Below, piece by piece: positions 24,576 to 35,760 of a DNA stretch of 64,000 bases (position 1 is its first letter; each line of letters starts with the position of its first letter). A model generated the notes under the pieces. It ran no database searches and was not told where the DNA came from. It saw only the letters and a program-made list of their open reading frames with translations. Made by a program: the position numbers and the translations under genes. This stretch comes from Mallotus nudiflorus (Eukaryota; Streptophyta; Magnoliopsida; Malpighiales; Euphorbiaceae): positions 310,001 to 374,000 of the forward strand of contig CANTUR010001452.1 of NCBI GenBank assembly GCA_947683625.1, read 5' to 3'.

Positions 24576-25355
24576 TTATTCACCCAACAACTTCCTTTTT
24601 ATCTCCAAAACAACTTCATAAACTTTTTGATGGTCACATAAAGACTTGGAAACAGTCTCCTTTTCCAAGCATCTCTTGCCCCACTCCACAAGCTTAGGAC
24701 ACTCCACTTCCATATTGAAGTTCCCTAGCGTCTCAAATGTGTAAAAGAAGGTACAGAAAGGAACAAGTGCCAAATCTATGTAACCAAAGGTTTCACCTCC
24801 AAAGTATAGCTTGTCACCAAGTTCTTGCTCCAAAATCTTGAAGCACTCAATCAAATCCTTTTTTGATGCTTCTTTGACTTCATCTTTAGATGCCCACAAC
24901 ATCCGCCCCGTTGGATATATCTAAAATATTTTCAGAACTATGAGATTACAATTTACAAGTTCAAACAATTAGACCCTTTCGAATCCAATTAGTAAATAAA
25001 AAAGGAAATTAATTAAAAATGATATCCAACTAACCTTGCTGTCGATGTAGGCAGCCCAGAACCTAGCATGAGCTCGCTGGTAAGGATCAGAAGGTAACAA
25101 TGGAGACTTATGTTTCCAGACCTCATCAATGTATTGAACTATATTCATGGACTCACAAATGGGTCTGCCATTATGAATCAAGACAGGGATTTGCTTGTAA
25201 ATCGGGTTCATGTTCAGAAGAAGGGGGCTCTTGTTGCTCAAATCCTCTTCTCTTGACTCATACATTAAACCCTTCTCTGCGAAGGCTATCCTGACCCTTG
25301 CAGCAAATGGGCTCACATCGAGGTCCAACAAAACTAGCTCCTCAGACTTGCTCAT
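24576..25355 (-). CDS. Tau-class glutathione S-transferase (copy A), two exons
   Basis: Joins glutathione to electrophilic substrates; plant tau GSTs are cytosolic and often induced by stress or herbicide. Exon 1 is 25355-25035 (107 codons) and exon 2 is 24920-24576, with a GT-AG intron of 114 bp (25034-24921) at the position normal for this class; the product is 221 aa, a usual length. The thioredoxin-like N-terminal domain has the catalytic Ser15 (VSPF), the IP pair with cis-Pro57 and the glutathione-binding ES (68-69). The helical C-terminal domain starts about residue 90 (RARFWAAYIDSK form) and includes KLYFGGETFGYIDLAL. The start is the only ATG ahead of VLLDLDVSPF. A TATA box lies about 90 bp upstream. 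The neighbouring copy B is a tandem paralogue. Confidence 0.93.
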
Positions 25356-25442
25356 GGTTGATTACCGCTCTGTGACTATAATGTTGTAAGATAGTTGATT
25401 TTTGTGTTTAATTGTTCGTGAACTGAGGCCATGCCAAAGCAA

Positions 25443-25455
25443 GTATTTATATGAA
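25443..25455 (-). promoter_or_regulatory. TATA box of GST copy A
   Basis: CATATAAATACTT on the minus strand, about 90 bp upstream of the ATG at 25355, the usual distance allowing a 50-60 nt leader. Position and sequence are the only evidence. The rest of 25356-26314, between the GST copies, is AT-rich with no other feature seen. Confidence 0.5.
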
Positions 25456-26314
25456 AAGTTCATGTTAATTGGGTCGAATTCTAGGTTCTTCGAAATTGCT
25501 GTCATTGCTGACATCAGTGTCCAAACTAAATCTTCCACGAGCCTTGAGCATGGACTTTTTCTCTGGAATTGCCTTAGGCTGCTTGCTTTATGTCTTCCTA
25601 TTCAATGGATTATATATTTCCCCTTCAAATAAAGTGGCTAAATTTACGTATGCTATTACATTCCTCAATATCATTTTTTTAGTGATATTTTTTTTTTTTC
25701 AAAATAATCATTAAATCACAATCTCACCTTTTTTAATTTTATTTTAAAATTAAAATTGTAATTTTTTACACTTGGATTTTGATTTTAATTTTAATTTTGA
25801 TTATTTTCAAATTAAAAATTTTTAATTTTTGTGATTAATGGCTGGACTGAAGGTATAGACTATAAACTTTAGAGTAGAAACCGTAAATAAATAAATTATA
25901 ACTCACCGGATTAAAATGAGTTTAATCAAATTTAAATAAAATGAAATTATCTAGAGGAAGTTTAATATAAATTTTTGATAGTTATGTATAAAAATTGAGA
26001 TAAAGATAATAACAATGATTAAAAAAAAAATTGAAGCTTTCTAAATTAGATGTGTGTATTTATTACTTAGAATCATTGAAGTACATGCAAACAAAGCTAA
26101 TAAATTTTTGCTTAAAAGCAAATTATTCTGTAATATCATCCAAAGCAAATAAAAACAATACTATTTCAACCCAAATTTTTTTTTTTAAACTAAAAAGATA
26201 TAAAAATGAAACTCTTAAAGAATGATATTATTAGACTACTCAACCTTTAGAAATTACTTTATTTCTAAAACATAATTCAAAAGTAGTGAAACAAAAAAGT
26301 GCAAATTGAAGATC

Positions 26315-27040
26315 CTATTCAACACCCAACATCTTTCTGACCTTCAAAATGAGTTCATTAACCTGGCTATGGTCACATAAGGATTTGGACACAGTGTCCT
26401 TCTGCAAGCATCTCTTGCACCACTCCACAAGCTTAGGACACTCTTTTGTCATGCTGAAGCCTCCAAAGCTTTCAAATGCTGTAAAGTATGGGTAGAAAGC
26501 AATTACTCCCAAATCTATGCAGCCAAAGGTTTCGCCTCCAAAATATTGCTTGTCACCAAGCTCTTTCTCCAAAATCTTTAAGCCCTCAATCAACTCTTTC
26601 TTTGCCGCTTCCTTCTCTTCCCCTTTAGTTCTCCACAGCTTTATACCAACTGGGAAAACCTGCAATAGCATGATGATATCAGGCCCTCCTAAAGAAGGTG
26701 AAAGCAAGCACAAATACTGACCTTATTGTCGAAATAGTCGACCCAGAACCTAGCATGAGCCCTTTGGCAAGGATCAAATGGTAACAACATTGGAGATTTA
26801 TTGTTCCAATGCTCATCAATGTATTGGACAATAATCATTGATTCACAAATGGGTTTGCCATTATGGACCAACACAGCGACTTTCTTGTGAATGGGGTTCA
26901 TCTTTAGAAGAAGATCGCTCTTGCTGCTCAATATCTTGATCTTTTACTTCATACTTCAATCCTTTCTCTGCTAATGCTATCCTCACCCTTGCTGCGTATG
27001 GACTCAGATGATAATTCAGTAGAACTAGCTCATCTCCCAT
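26315..27040 (-). pseudogene. Tau-class glutathione S-transferase (copy B), frameshifted
   Basis: Two-exon tau GST like its neighbour: ATG at 27040, exon 1 to 26722, a short 62-bp GT-AG intron (26721-26660), and exon 2 26659-26315 (114 codons). The N-terminus reads MGDELVLLNYHLSPYAARV with the catalytic Ser of SPY kept. After KYEVKDQD (about 26933) the frame is broken: the rest of the GST (LSSKSDLLLKMNPIHKK onward) is in another frame, because one extra base lies near 26929-26935. Also, the conserved cis-proline (IPVL in copy A) is Ala (VAVLVHNG), which would harm glutathione binding. Exon 2 is clean, with KQYFGGETFGCIDLGV. A recent pseudogene is most likely; a one-base assembly error would remove only the frameshift, not the Pro-to-Ala change. 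Confidence 0.85.
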
Positions 27041-27142
27041 GCTTAATTTCTCAAACAGTGGTTTTTTTTTCTTTTCTGTTTGTGTTTAATTAGCTTATGA
27101 GATCCTGATATATTCTGTGAAATGAGCAAAGCAACCAAGGCA

Positions 27143-27154
27143 AATTTTTATACG
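27143..27154 (-). promoter_or_regulatory. TATA box of GST copy B
   Basis: GTATAAAAATTTG on the minus strand, about 105 bp upstream of the ATG at 27040. The remaining sequence up to 27523 holds no recognised feature. Confidence 0.45.
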
Positions 27155-27523
27155 ACAGTTCCTAAGCCAATGCCAAATTTTAAGGTTCTTCTCAATTTCC
27201 GGAAAATACTTGTCCATACGAGTGCCTGTTGACCAAAGTTTTAGGACTTCTCATGCTAATTTTATGTGTTACATGCATGTCCTAGTCCAAGCATTATGAG
27301 ATGCCATATATAGAATACATATATAATGGCACTGCTGGAGTTTATCACTATCATTTGTTATCGAAGAATGTGGCTACATCCTTGCCACTGTATTTTCTGA
27401 TGAGAAAAAGTCATCCATTGTGGCTTTTCTTCTTGTCTCTGGAAGTGTGCATCTTTCGCTCATAATTTTGTTTCTGGGGTTGAGGGTTCGGTTTGTGTAC
27501 AAAATTTAATTTGACATGAGAAC

Positions 27524-30500
27524 TCATTCACAGGAATCTTTCCATTCAGGTTTCCTTCCGCCAAGCTTGATCTGCCAAAGTTCAACATCATTTCCTCTGT
27601 CATACTCTCTCACATATTGTGGAATTAATGAAAGATCGATGCATTTGCCCACAAAACAAGGGGAGGATCCATATTCAAGGTCCTTATCATCTGCATCATT
27701 CTTTGCTGTATTATAAGCTAGAAGGTTAACATCAGATATGGCATGGGAATTGTGAAAAGAATATGAAACACATTTACCTTCCTCCTCCTGAAGATAACTT
27801 AGAAAATGTGAATAACCATTTGCAACAACATCAAGATCATCAAGACTGAAGTTGTACCGCTTTTCCAATGCCAAGTATAAAACCTACAATTAAACAGTTT
27901 TTCAACATCATCAAGATCATCAAAACTGAAATTACCAAAAAAAAAAAAGAAAAAAAAAAAGAGATCATCAAAACTGAAGTCCCACTTCTCCAATGCAAGT
28001 ATAAAACCTACAATTAAACAGAAAAATAACTCGCAGGTGTTCTTACTATATATATATATATATATACTTCCATAATGAAAACAAGAAAGAACCCCATTCT
28101 CAGAACTTTTTTTTTTCCCATTCTTCTGCAAGGACCCAGCTATCATTAAGCCATTAACAATCAGCTACCACAGACATGTATAATCCGACAAGCTAATCGG
28201 AGAAAAGCAACGAACGTGGATCCTCATGTTTGAATACAAGGATCCAGTAACCTTTTCTTAAACTCGGTTGAATATGGATCCTTGGATCTAAAACCTTCAA
28301 TATCTGGTATGTTTCAAGCAGAAAAGCATTCATCCCATTTTTTGAAAAAGTTAGTAATACTGCTAGCCATTTGTACTGTGAATGCATACCTTTTCCAAAC
28401 CTAACGACATTAATCTCTCTAGAATACTGAAAAGAGCATCAGTCAGATCATCACTGTATATCACATCAGCAGCTACAAGCAAAGAAACTCCTTGAGCTTC
28501 TTCAACTTCTGCAGGCGTCCAAGAATACCTGGTGACTCCAACAAATGAAAATCTTTCATTATAAGAAAATAAATTTTACTTCAAAAAGCAAACAAAAAAA
28601 AATTATGATGGAATATTTGGCATCATTATAAAGAGAACAAAATACAACACCAAGCAACATAATAAAATAGGAAAAGCCAAAAGGAAAATGCCCTTGAATC
28701 TTCTGGTTCCCCAACTCTCCTCCATTCATTCTCTCTGCATGAACTTCTGAAATCCCGACTAGGATTTTCCACTGTTTATTATCCAGTCCTATTCCTTCCA
28801 CCTCCTAACTTTCTGCAATTGACAGAAGTGGCCAACTTCTGCAAAACTCTCAATTTTCTCCTACACATCAATCAGAATTATCACCTTTCATCCTTAATTT
28901 CCTATTAAATTTTGATTCTCCTTTAGCATATGAAGATGGGAGATATAATCCTTAGAAAAGGGGATTAATCCTCAGCAGGAGCCAGAATTACTCACACAAG
29001 TAGCACTCTCTCTTCTTCCACAGGCAAACTACAGCATCTTAAGTACATTTTTCCTCTTTGAGAAGCACTAGCATAAACACTCAACCCATAAATCACCAAT
29101 AAAGTGAGATAAGTTTATCAAACATTTTCCCCAGTAAACCATATTAAAAAAAATGAAAAGAGAAATTTTCTCAGAAGCTATAAAAAATGAACAGAGAAAT
29201 TCTCTCAGAAGCCGTAAAAAAATTTGAGGCGCTTGTTTGAAAAACCATCAACTTAATATTTTACCTCATAGGATCCGCAGAATTTGCAAGGCATAATGTT
29301 GGCGGCCAGGAATTCATCCAATCAAGTTGACGTACATGAATTGCACCTTGATACCTTAATACTTCAGAATTCAGCTGAACATTCCTTGCACAGTTGTCAA
29401 GGATTTCATCACCACGGTCTGTCAATAATCACAAAAGGTTGAGACATTAACTAAATCAAGCATCTTAACCACCACCCCATGCACCCCCCTGCCACAGAGC
29501 ACCAGTCCTTCTCGAAAACATCAGCACAGTGTCTTAAGTAGACGCTGGCCCATTTGTCTGTACCAATTAAGTTGAGCCATTTATTTCCATTGCTTAACTT
29601 ATAATGCTTATGATACTCGAGATTCATAGACTTAATATCACATGTTCACAATGATCAGCAATTTGATAAAGTCCCCTAAGAGATATATACAAAAACTATT
29701 ATGCTAAAAGGGATATATAAGAGAAAACACACAATGCTGGATTCAACATGAATATCAATAAAAACACTCCTCCAGTGGTAGAATGATCACCAATCTGATG
29801 ATATTAATGTTTCAAACAATTGATTGACATTTGAAAAATCCAAATAACTGACAAGATGTATGTGATAAACTATAAAGCTCTGAAGCAAATGATATTCTTA
29901 GATGATTCATGATCAAAGCCATAAAAACCCAGAAAAAGAAGGCTCAACATGCAACTTTGCAATTGCAATACCTGTTAGAAACACTGTTTTAGCCACATGT
30001 GCAAGCAACATACCCACTAGCCCTGGTAAAGACAATGAAATAAAATCCTGTCATACAAGAAATACTTACAATTTAGGCTGAGAGCTTCCAACATAATTAG
30101 CAAAAACAAGGACTTAAAGATCAATATACCAGTTCCAGCGCCAAGTTCTAGTGAACTAATCCCATCAAATTCAGATGAAGTAAACATCTTATGCAACACA
30201 AAATCAGATAGTACCAGTTCTGCCTTCCAAACCTGACAGAAAAAAATATGTCATATATCGTCAAGATGCAAGTAAAACATAAACAAAATAAGAAACAAAC
30301 TATCACCTGTAACCCCACACTCGGAATTGATGATGTGATATTATGCTGAATGGTTACACTAAAACTACGAATCGGAAACTCTGCGCAGTTGAACGACAAT
30401 TCTATCTACAGTCAACTCTATCAATAAAAATGCAAGCTTTAGACATAAGATAGTATCAGCCTTTTGATTGCAAATTCATTTTTATCACCACGAGTAAGAA

Positions 30501-31236
30501 ATATGGTACCGCAACAACTAAGGATAGCACTAAATCCTAGATCTTAATTATCTGTGATTTATAAAGCCAAAAAAAGACCTCCATTATTATACAATGATTA
30601 AGTAATTAACAATTGAGCAATCCTAGGTTCTAAGCCTATAAGCTCTAAAATAAAAGTCCCCAAGTAAACTAAAAAATGAAAGCTGTGTTTGAGTGAATGT
30701 TAAGTTTTAAATAAAAGCAAACTGAATGTAACAATTAGAGAATGAATGGATAGGCACAGAGTACAATGGCTAACTAATACTTACTGCTGCGTCTAGTAAG
30801 AAGAAGATCACCATCTTCATCCACACAAATCATTTGGTCATGCGTAGCTACTTCTTCATCTTTAAATAAATCCTTACATTTACTAAGATCAACATCTAAA
30901 CAACCCAGAAAAGAAAAATCACAATTCATTACAAACCTCTAAATATTTCTGCATCTATCGTATAGAAAAACAGAAACTTTACTGCAAAAACATGATTTCT
31001 AAACAAAACCCCCTTAGCAAATCAACAAATCAAGTAGTCTAAATCAGTTAGAAAAGAAGAAAGCTTGATTCTTTACCAGGTGGAATGGAGATTGTAAAAG
31101 TGGAAATGTGAGGACCAGAGGAGCCAGGGGGGCAACCAAGGTGGATTTCGCTCATCACCCGCTCTTTCTCGCTATCACCTAAACTTGGGCTTTCCATTGA
31201 TATCGAGATTCCCAATGTTTCTCCTGATTCATTCAT
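27524..31236 (-). CDS. METTL22: METTL22-like protein-lysine methyltransferase, eight exons
   Basis: Member of the class I SAM-dependent, family 16 protein methyltransferases; the human relative modifies a lysine of KIN17 in the nucleus. Exons by splice sites and phase: 31236-31077, 30895-30785, 30401-30307, 30232-30130, 30022-29972, 29418-29265, 28528-28390, 27883-27524, giving 390 codons with no stop. Motif I LELGAGTG is at residues 150-157, preceded by VWKAELVLSDFVLH; motif DVIY (246-249), the D-x-x-Y signature of the family, sits in AADVIYSDDLTDALF. The C-terminus has IDLSLIPQYVREYDRGND and VELWQIK, typical of METTL22. Exon 3 uses the second of two nearby AGs (GATAG) to keep frame. The last exon has a duplicated, frameshifted decoy start in the preceding intron. 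Its first exon and promoter are duplicated at 44571-44809. Confidence 0.85.
27830..28021 (-). repeat. Tandem duplication of the METTL22 last-exon start and its acceptor site
   Basis: The true acceptor TTTAATTGTAG and exon start (at about 27895-27830) is repeated upstream in the intron at 28021-27962, with the same polypyrimidine and AG, and a further partial copy of the GATGATCTTGAT segment at 27935-27905. The upstream copy lacks one base (TTGCATTGG for TTGGCATTGG), so using its AG would shift the frame. A T-rich run separates the copies. Confidence 0.8.
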
Positions 31237-31362
31237 CTTCTCCTCCGTTATTTAGTTAAATCCAATACTGGCATAAACTTTGCTATTCATGTTCTATGGA
31301 AGATGATCATAATGAGACGCAGGCTTGCAGGTTAAAACGCTGCGTATTGACACCAGATAACA
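31105..31362 (-). promoter_or_regulatory. METTL22 promoter and exon 1 segment (source of a duplicated copy)
   Basis: Exon 1 coding starts at 31236; upstream to 31362 is a region including CTTCCATAGAACATG and AAACGCTGCGTATT-type strings that is repeated at 44571-44809 with clear similarity. The upstream part is conserved as well as the coding part, which is compatible with promoter function. No TATA box was recognised. Confidence 0.5.
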
Positions 31363-31379
31363 TCAGCCTATAATTTTTA

Positions 31380-33960
31380 CAAAAATGTTTAATTCTTAAC
31401 AACTAAATTTTATAAATTTTAAAAAGTTTTTTTAGTTAGTCAAAAAAATTTTCTATTAATCAATCATTAAAATTAAATTTTTTTTTTACATATTAGTACT
31501 AAAATTTGAAAATTTTTATATTTTAAATAATAATTTTATTTTTATTATAATTTATTATATTATTAAATTTTCATAATAATTATCTTTACTCAATAAATAT
31601 AATATCAAAAATTTAAAATATTTCTTTCTCAAATTATTAGTTTCAATAACGATAATAAATAAAATGAATCAATTATTATTTTAATAATTTAAAATAAATA
31701 ATTTTAATTAATATATTATATACAAATAAAAAATTTTATATTTATATAAATTTAATTAATTTTGTCAACATTATAACTTATGTTAGATTTTAAATATCTA
31801 TTTAATTTTATTTTATATTTTAAATTCAATTGAGTTTAAACATTATGTAAAATGTAACACAAATTATAATATTGTCAAAATTGATTGAACTTTATCCATA
31901 TAAATATTTTTAATTTTTAATTTTTGATATTATTTTATGAGTTATATAGTTATTAAATACTAAAAATTTTGTTATCACTGCAGTAATATAAAAAATTAAA
32001 AATATTTTTTCTTAAATTACCAGTTTAATAAGCAACGTTAAATAAAATTAATTCATTGTTTAAAATTTTTTAAATATATAATTTTAATTAATATATCATA
32101 AATGAATAAATTTTTTATATGGATAAATCTCAATCAATTTTAACAATGTTATAATTTGTGTTATATTTTAAATAATATTTAAACACAATTGAATTTAAAA
32201 TAGAAAATTGACTTCAATAGATATTTAAAATCTAATACAAATTATAATGTTGACAAAACTAATTGAATTTATATAAATAATACAAATAATACTTAATTAA
32301 TTAAAATTATTCATATAATTAAAATTATTTTTGATATTCATATATGATATATTGATTAAAATTATTTAATTTAAATTATTAAAATAATACTTAATTAATT
32401 TTATTTGTCATTGTTATTGAAACTAATAATTTAAGAAGGGAATCTATCTTGAACTATATGTCAATTATCAATCTAATCCTAATTTTTAAGTTATATCAAT
32501 TTGCACCTCTAACTTTGAGAGTTGTTCCAAATCTATCCAAACGACGTTGAACTTGTGATAGCAATGACGTGACAATATGACGTGGCATAAGAGTGGTCGA
32601 CATAACAAAAAAAATTAAAAATTACCTGATCAATTCTATCATCAACTATAGACTAATTATTAAGTTAATTCTAATTTCAAAGTTATTTTAATTTTCTCTT
32701 CCAACTTTTTAAGTTATGTCAAATTTATCTAGATATCAATAAACTTGTACCAAATAATTGCAATAACCATTTTAAGTGGCATAAGAGTGTCTAACATAGA
32801 AAAATTAAATTTCCTTAAAGTAGGTGTAAAATTAAACTTAAACTTCAGTCATACTTTTGTGTTTTTGTATCTGATGCATATGTAATGGCCACAAAACGGT
32901 CAAAATTTTTCAAACATATATTTTTTCTATATATAAAGCTTGAAATTATAATTTTATTTAAAAATATTTAAATTTTTTACTACTTGGACTTCATAATACT
33001 TTGTAGTGTTTTGATTTTGCATAAATATTTTAATTTTTTATGGGGTCCTTTTCATTGAAACCAAACCTTCAAATGGGAACAATACTAAAACAATCGATTT
33101 GAATTTGTATTAGTTTCAAGATGTTTTCAAACAAATTATGTTTCTACATTTGCATGTCATAATTTCATTATTCAAACCATGTATTCTTGTCTTTTGCGAT
33201 TCTTATTTGGAAAACAGTGAGTTTTAGGTTTTAAATTTTTTTTTTGCCATGTCAGACGCTCTTATCCACGTAAAATGGTCATTGTAGCTATCTGGCATAA
33301 GCTTATTGACTTCTGGATAGATTTGGCACAATTTAAAAAGTTGGATGAGCAAATTGAAATAATTTTAAAATTAGAATTAGTTTAATAATTAGTCTATAGT
33401 TGAAGATAAAATTGATCAGGTAAATTTTAAATTTTTTGTCATGTCAGCCACTCTTACACCAAGTCAGATTGTCACATCATCACTATCACAAATTCAATAT
33501 CATTTGAATAGATTTGTAACAACTCTCAGAGTTGGAGGAGCAAATTGATACAACTTTAAAATTAGGATTAGATTGATAATTGACATATAGTTCATGATAG
33601 ATTTAATCATTTTTCCATTTAAGGAAAAAATATTTTTAATTTTTCATTTTTTGTCATTGTCATTGAATTTTATTTGTCATTGTTATTAAAACTAATAATT
33701 TCAAAAAGGAATATTTTTAATTTTTAATTTTTTGATATTATTTTTACTGAGTAAATATAGTTATTATAAAATTTTAATAATATAATAAATTATAAATAAA
33801 AATAAAATTATTTATTTAAAATATAAAAATTTTAAAATTTTTAGGACTGAAATGTAAAAAAAGAAATTTAATTTTAATGATTGAAAAACATAAAAACTTT
33901 TTAAAACTTATAAAATTTAATCGTTAAGAATTAAGTACTCAGAACTTAATTATAAAAATT
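31380..33960. repeat. Large inverted-repeat element (about 2.6 kb) with outer arms of about 300 bp
   Basis: Left arm 31380-31680 and right arm about 33640-33960 are reverse complements: for example TTAATTCTTAAC at 31390 with GTTAAGAATTAA at 33921, and AATCATTAAAATTAAATTT at 31463 with AAATTTAATTTTAATGATT at 33865. Inside are AT-rich subrepeats around TAATTAATTTTGTCAACATTATA and a second, nested inverted repeat (32445-33605). No transposase reading frame is present. Ends converge on TATAATTTTTA but no target duplication could be identified. It resembles a foldback or MITE-like DNA element. Confidence 0.7.
32445..33605. repeat. Nested inverted repeat with two-unit arms of about 370 bp
   Basis: Left arm 32445-32820 and right arm 33235-33605 are strong reverse complements; on the left ACTATATGTCAATTATCAAT at 32455 pairs with ATTGATAATTGACATATAGT near 33573-33592. 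Each arm contains two related units (both with a ...GGCATAAGAGTG... phrase, 32584 and 32771), so the arms are themselves tandem repeats. The spacer is about 415 bp and non-coding. Its transcript would fold into a long hairpin, a typical source of small interfering RNA. Confidence 0.75.
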
Positions 33961-33981
33961 ATATAACTTTTATCATTCACA

Positions 33982-33986
33982 TTTTA
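33982..33986. repeat. Target site duplication TTTTA, left copy
   Basis: TTTTA directly before the solo LTR, repeated at 37093-37097. Confidence 0.8.
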
Positions 33987-35526
33987 TGTAATATCCCGTG
34001 TTTTTAATTATTTTAATACTGCATCAGGATATGCAGTGTTAATAATTTTTGTATATATATTATGATATTTTACGAGTTGATATGTATTTAAAACCTATTT
34101 TAATTATTGTGTATTATTTATAGTGCTTTACGTAAAATTTTCCCGAGACTTTTATTTTCGGGGAAATTTTCACGTAAATAATTTATTATTAATTATTTTA
34201 AATATATTTTCGGACTTGCATGAACTCATACGTATTTTTAAAATACTAAATAAAGCCTATGTGTACTTATTTATTTAATTAGGGTTTAATTAATATTACC
34301 CTAATATTTTATTAATTGTTTATTTATTTTATTATTATTTTATTATTTTTAATTAATATTAGATTTTAAAATATTAAATATTAAGTGTGTGGTGTATATT
34401 TAATGTGTGTAATTTAATATTATTTTAATATATAGTATAAAGTATATATATATACATATAATACATCAAAAATCAAACCTTTGAAAAAATTACCATTTTA
34501 CCCCCGAAGCATCTTCTTCCCTGATCTTCACCCTCACCGCCGTCCAACGCCTGCAACTATCGATTTCTCACCTTTGGTGTGCCGTCCGGTGTGCCACCAC
34601 CTTCCCCAGCCTTCCTCGCCGCCTGTAGCAGCCGTTTCCGGCGTCTGGAGGTCGGTTTTTGGCCAGAAGCCGAGAGCTTGCAATTTCTTCACACCTCGCG
34701 ATTCCGGCCACCGTTTTTGACACCGCCAGTCTCTTTCTTCTCCATGAGCTCCGGTGAGTGTGATTCTAGCTTTGGTTTGAGCTGAATTGGTCTTGATTTG
34801 CTTAGGTTTCGAATTTTCAATTTCGGCCACATTAGGGTTCTTAAATTTTTTGAACTTTGAATTGTTTGATTCATGAAAAGTCCCTTCACAAATTTTGTTC
34901 CCCTTAGCTTAATATACATGTATGAATTTTTTTGGAATTTTTGGAGATTATTTTTATTTTTGGGTATTTTTGAATATTTTAATATTATTTTCTAATTTTC
35001 GAAAATTAATTAAATAAATTATGAAATTGTGTTTTATGGTAATTATAGGTGTTGAAATGAATTATAGGAATTTATTTGGAATTTTTATGAATTTCTATGT
35101 ATTTATTTTGAATTATTTAAGTTTATGTAATTTTGGGAAATTAGGGTTAATTGTGTTTTTAATTGAAATTAATTGGTTAATTGAGTTTAATTATTGATAT
35201 TATTGATAAATATGTTGAGAAAATTAATTTTGGATAATTATACTATTTTTGGTGAATTTTTGAAGTAATTATAGTATATTTATATATATATGGGTATTTT
35301 GGTAATTTTACCCTAAATTGGCTAAAAATGTAAATTAATTGGTTTTAATAGTTATTTAAGGTATAAAAATGATTTCTACAAATTATTTGGTATTTTTAAC
35401 TAATTAAAACTATTTTTCGTGAATTATTTTCAATTATATATATAATATACGATTTTTCTAATAAAATGAGTTTTTATTAGTTTTTAATATGTTTTAAGGT
35501 TAATTATGTAATTTTTTATTTATTTT

Positions 35527-35760
35527 TTGAAGTGTGTTTCTTTGCAGGGTCAGCTCTACTCTTTGAGTAGAGAGATGTCTGTTTTACAAGGAAGGTTCTG
35601 TCGAATTTTCGGTAGAATTCTCGTAAAACGTGATGTCCGGTTGATCCCTAATTTTGATTCTGTGTTTAATATTCTAGATCGAGTTCTAGGATTTTCTGTT
35701 AGGTTTATTCTGATGTCTATTATTTATTATTTGTTTAGTTGCGCCGAGACCGAGGCCTAG
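35527..35760 (+). CDS. Small ORF conserved inside the long LTR (77 aa), unknown
   Basis: Homologue of the frame at 21458-21210. Shared residues include SREMSVLQGRFCRIF and a hydrophobic stretch (VRFILMSIIYYLF, about 57-69) that could be one membrane segment, ending in SCAETE. No family is recognised. It overlaps the stem-loops, so coding is not established. Confidence 0.25.
   Translation: MKCVSLQGQLYSLSREMSVLQGRFCRIFGRILVKRDVRLIPNFDSVFNILDRVLGFSVRFILMSIIYYLFSCAETEA
35554..35629 (+). other. Conserved paired stem-loops inside the LTR
   Basis: Stem 1: CTCTACTC (35554-35561) and GAGTAGAG (35565-35572), eight perfect pairs closing a TTT loop. Stem 2: GTTTTAC (35581-35587) and GTAAAAC (35623-35629), enclosing a smaller GAATT/AATTC pairing (35603-35607, 35616-35620). 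In the minus solo LTR the first stem is CTCTACT with AGTAGAG, and in the older LTR at about 18385 it is CTCTAC with GTAGAG: both arms shorten together. The GTTTTAC/GTAAAAC arms persist in all these copies. This suggests a structured part of the transcript. Confidence 0.55.

Noticed and set aside
27799..28146. 115-codon frame in the METTL22 intron as a separate gene or exon
   Set aside because: It is produced by the tandem duplication of the last-exon start and a T-rich run (poly-Phe), with a frame different from the real exon.
34481..34919. Four overlapping open frames on both strands
   Set aside because: Same GC-rich leader patch in the plus solo LTR; frames are not shared between LTR copies.
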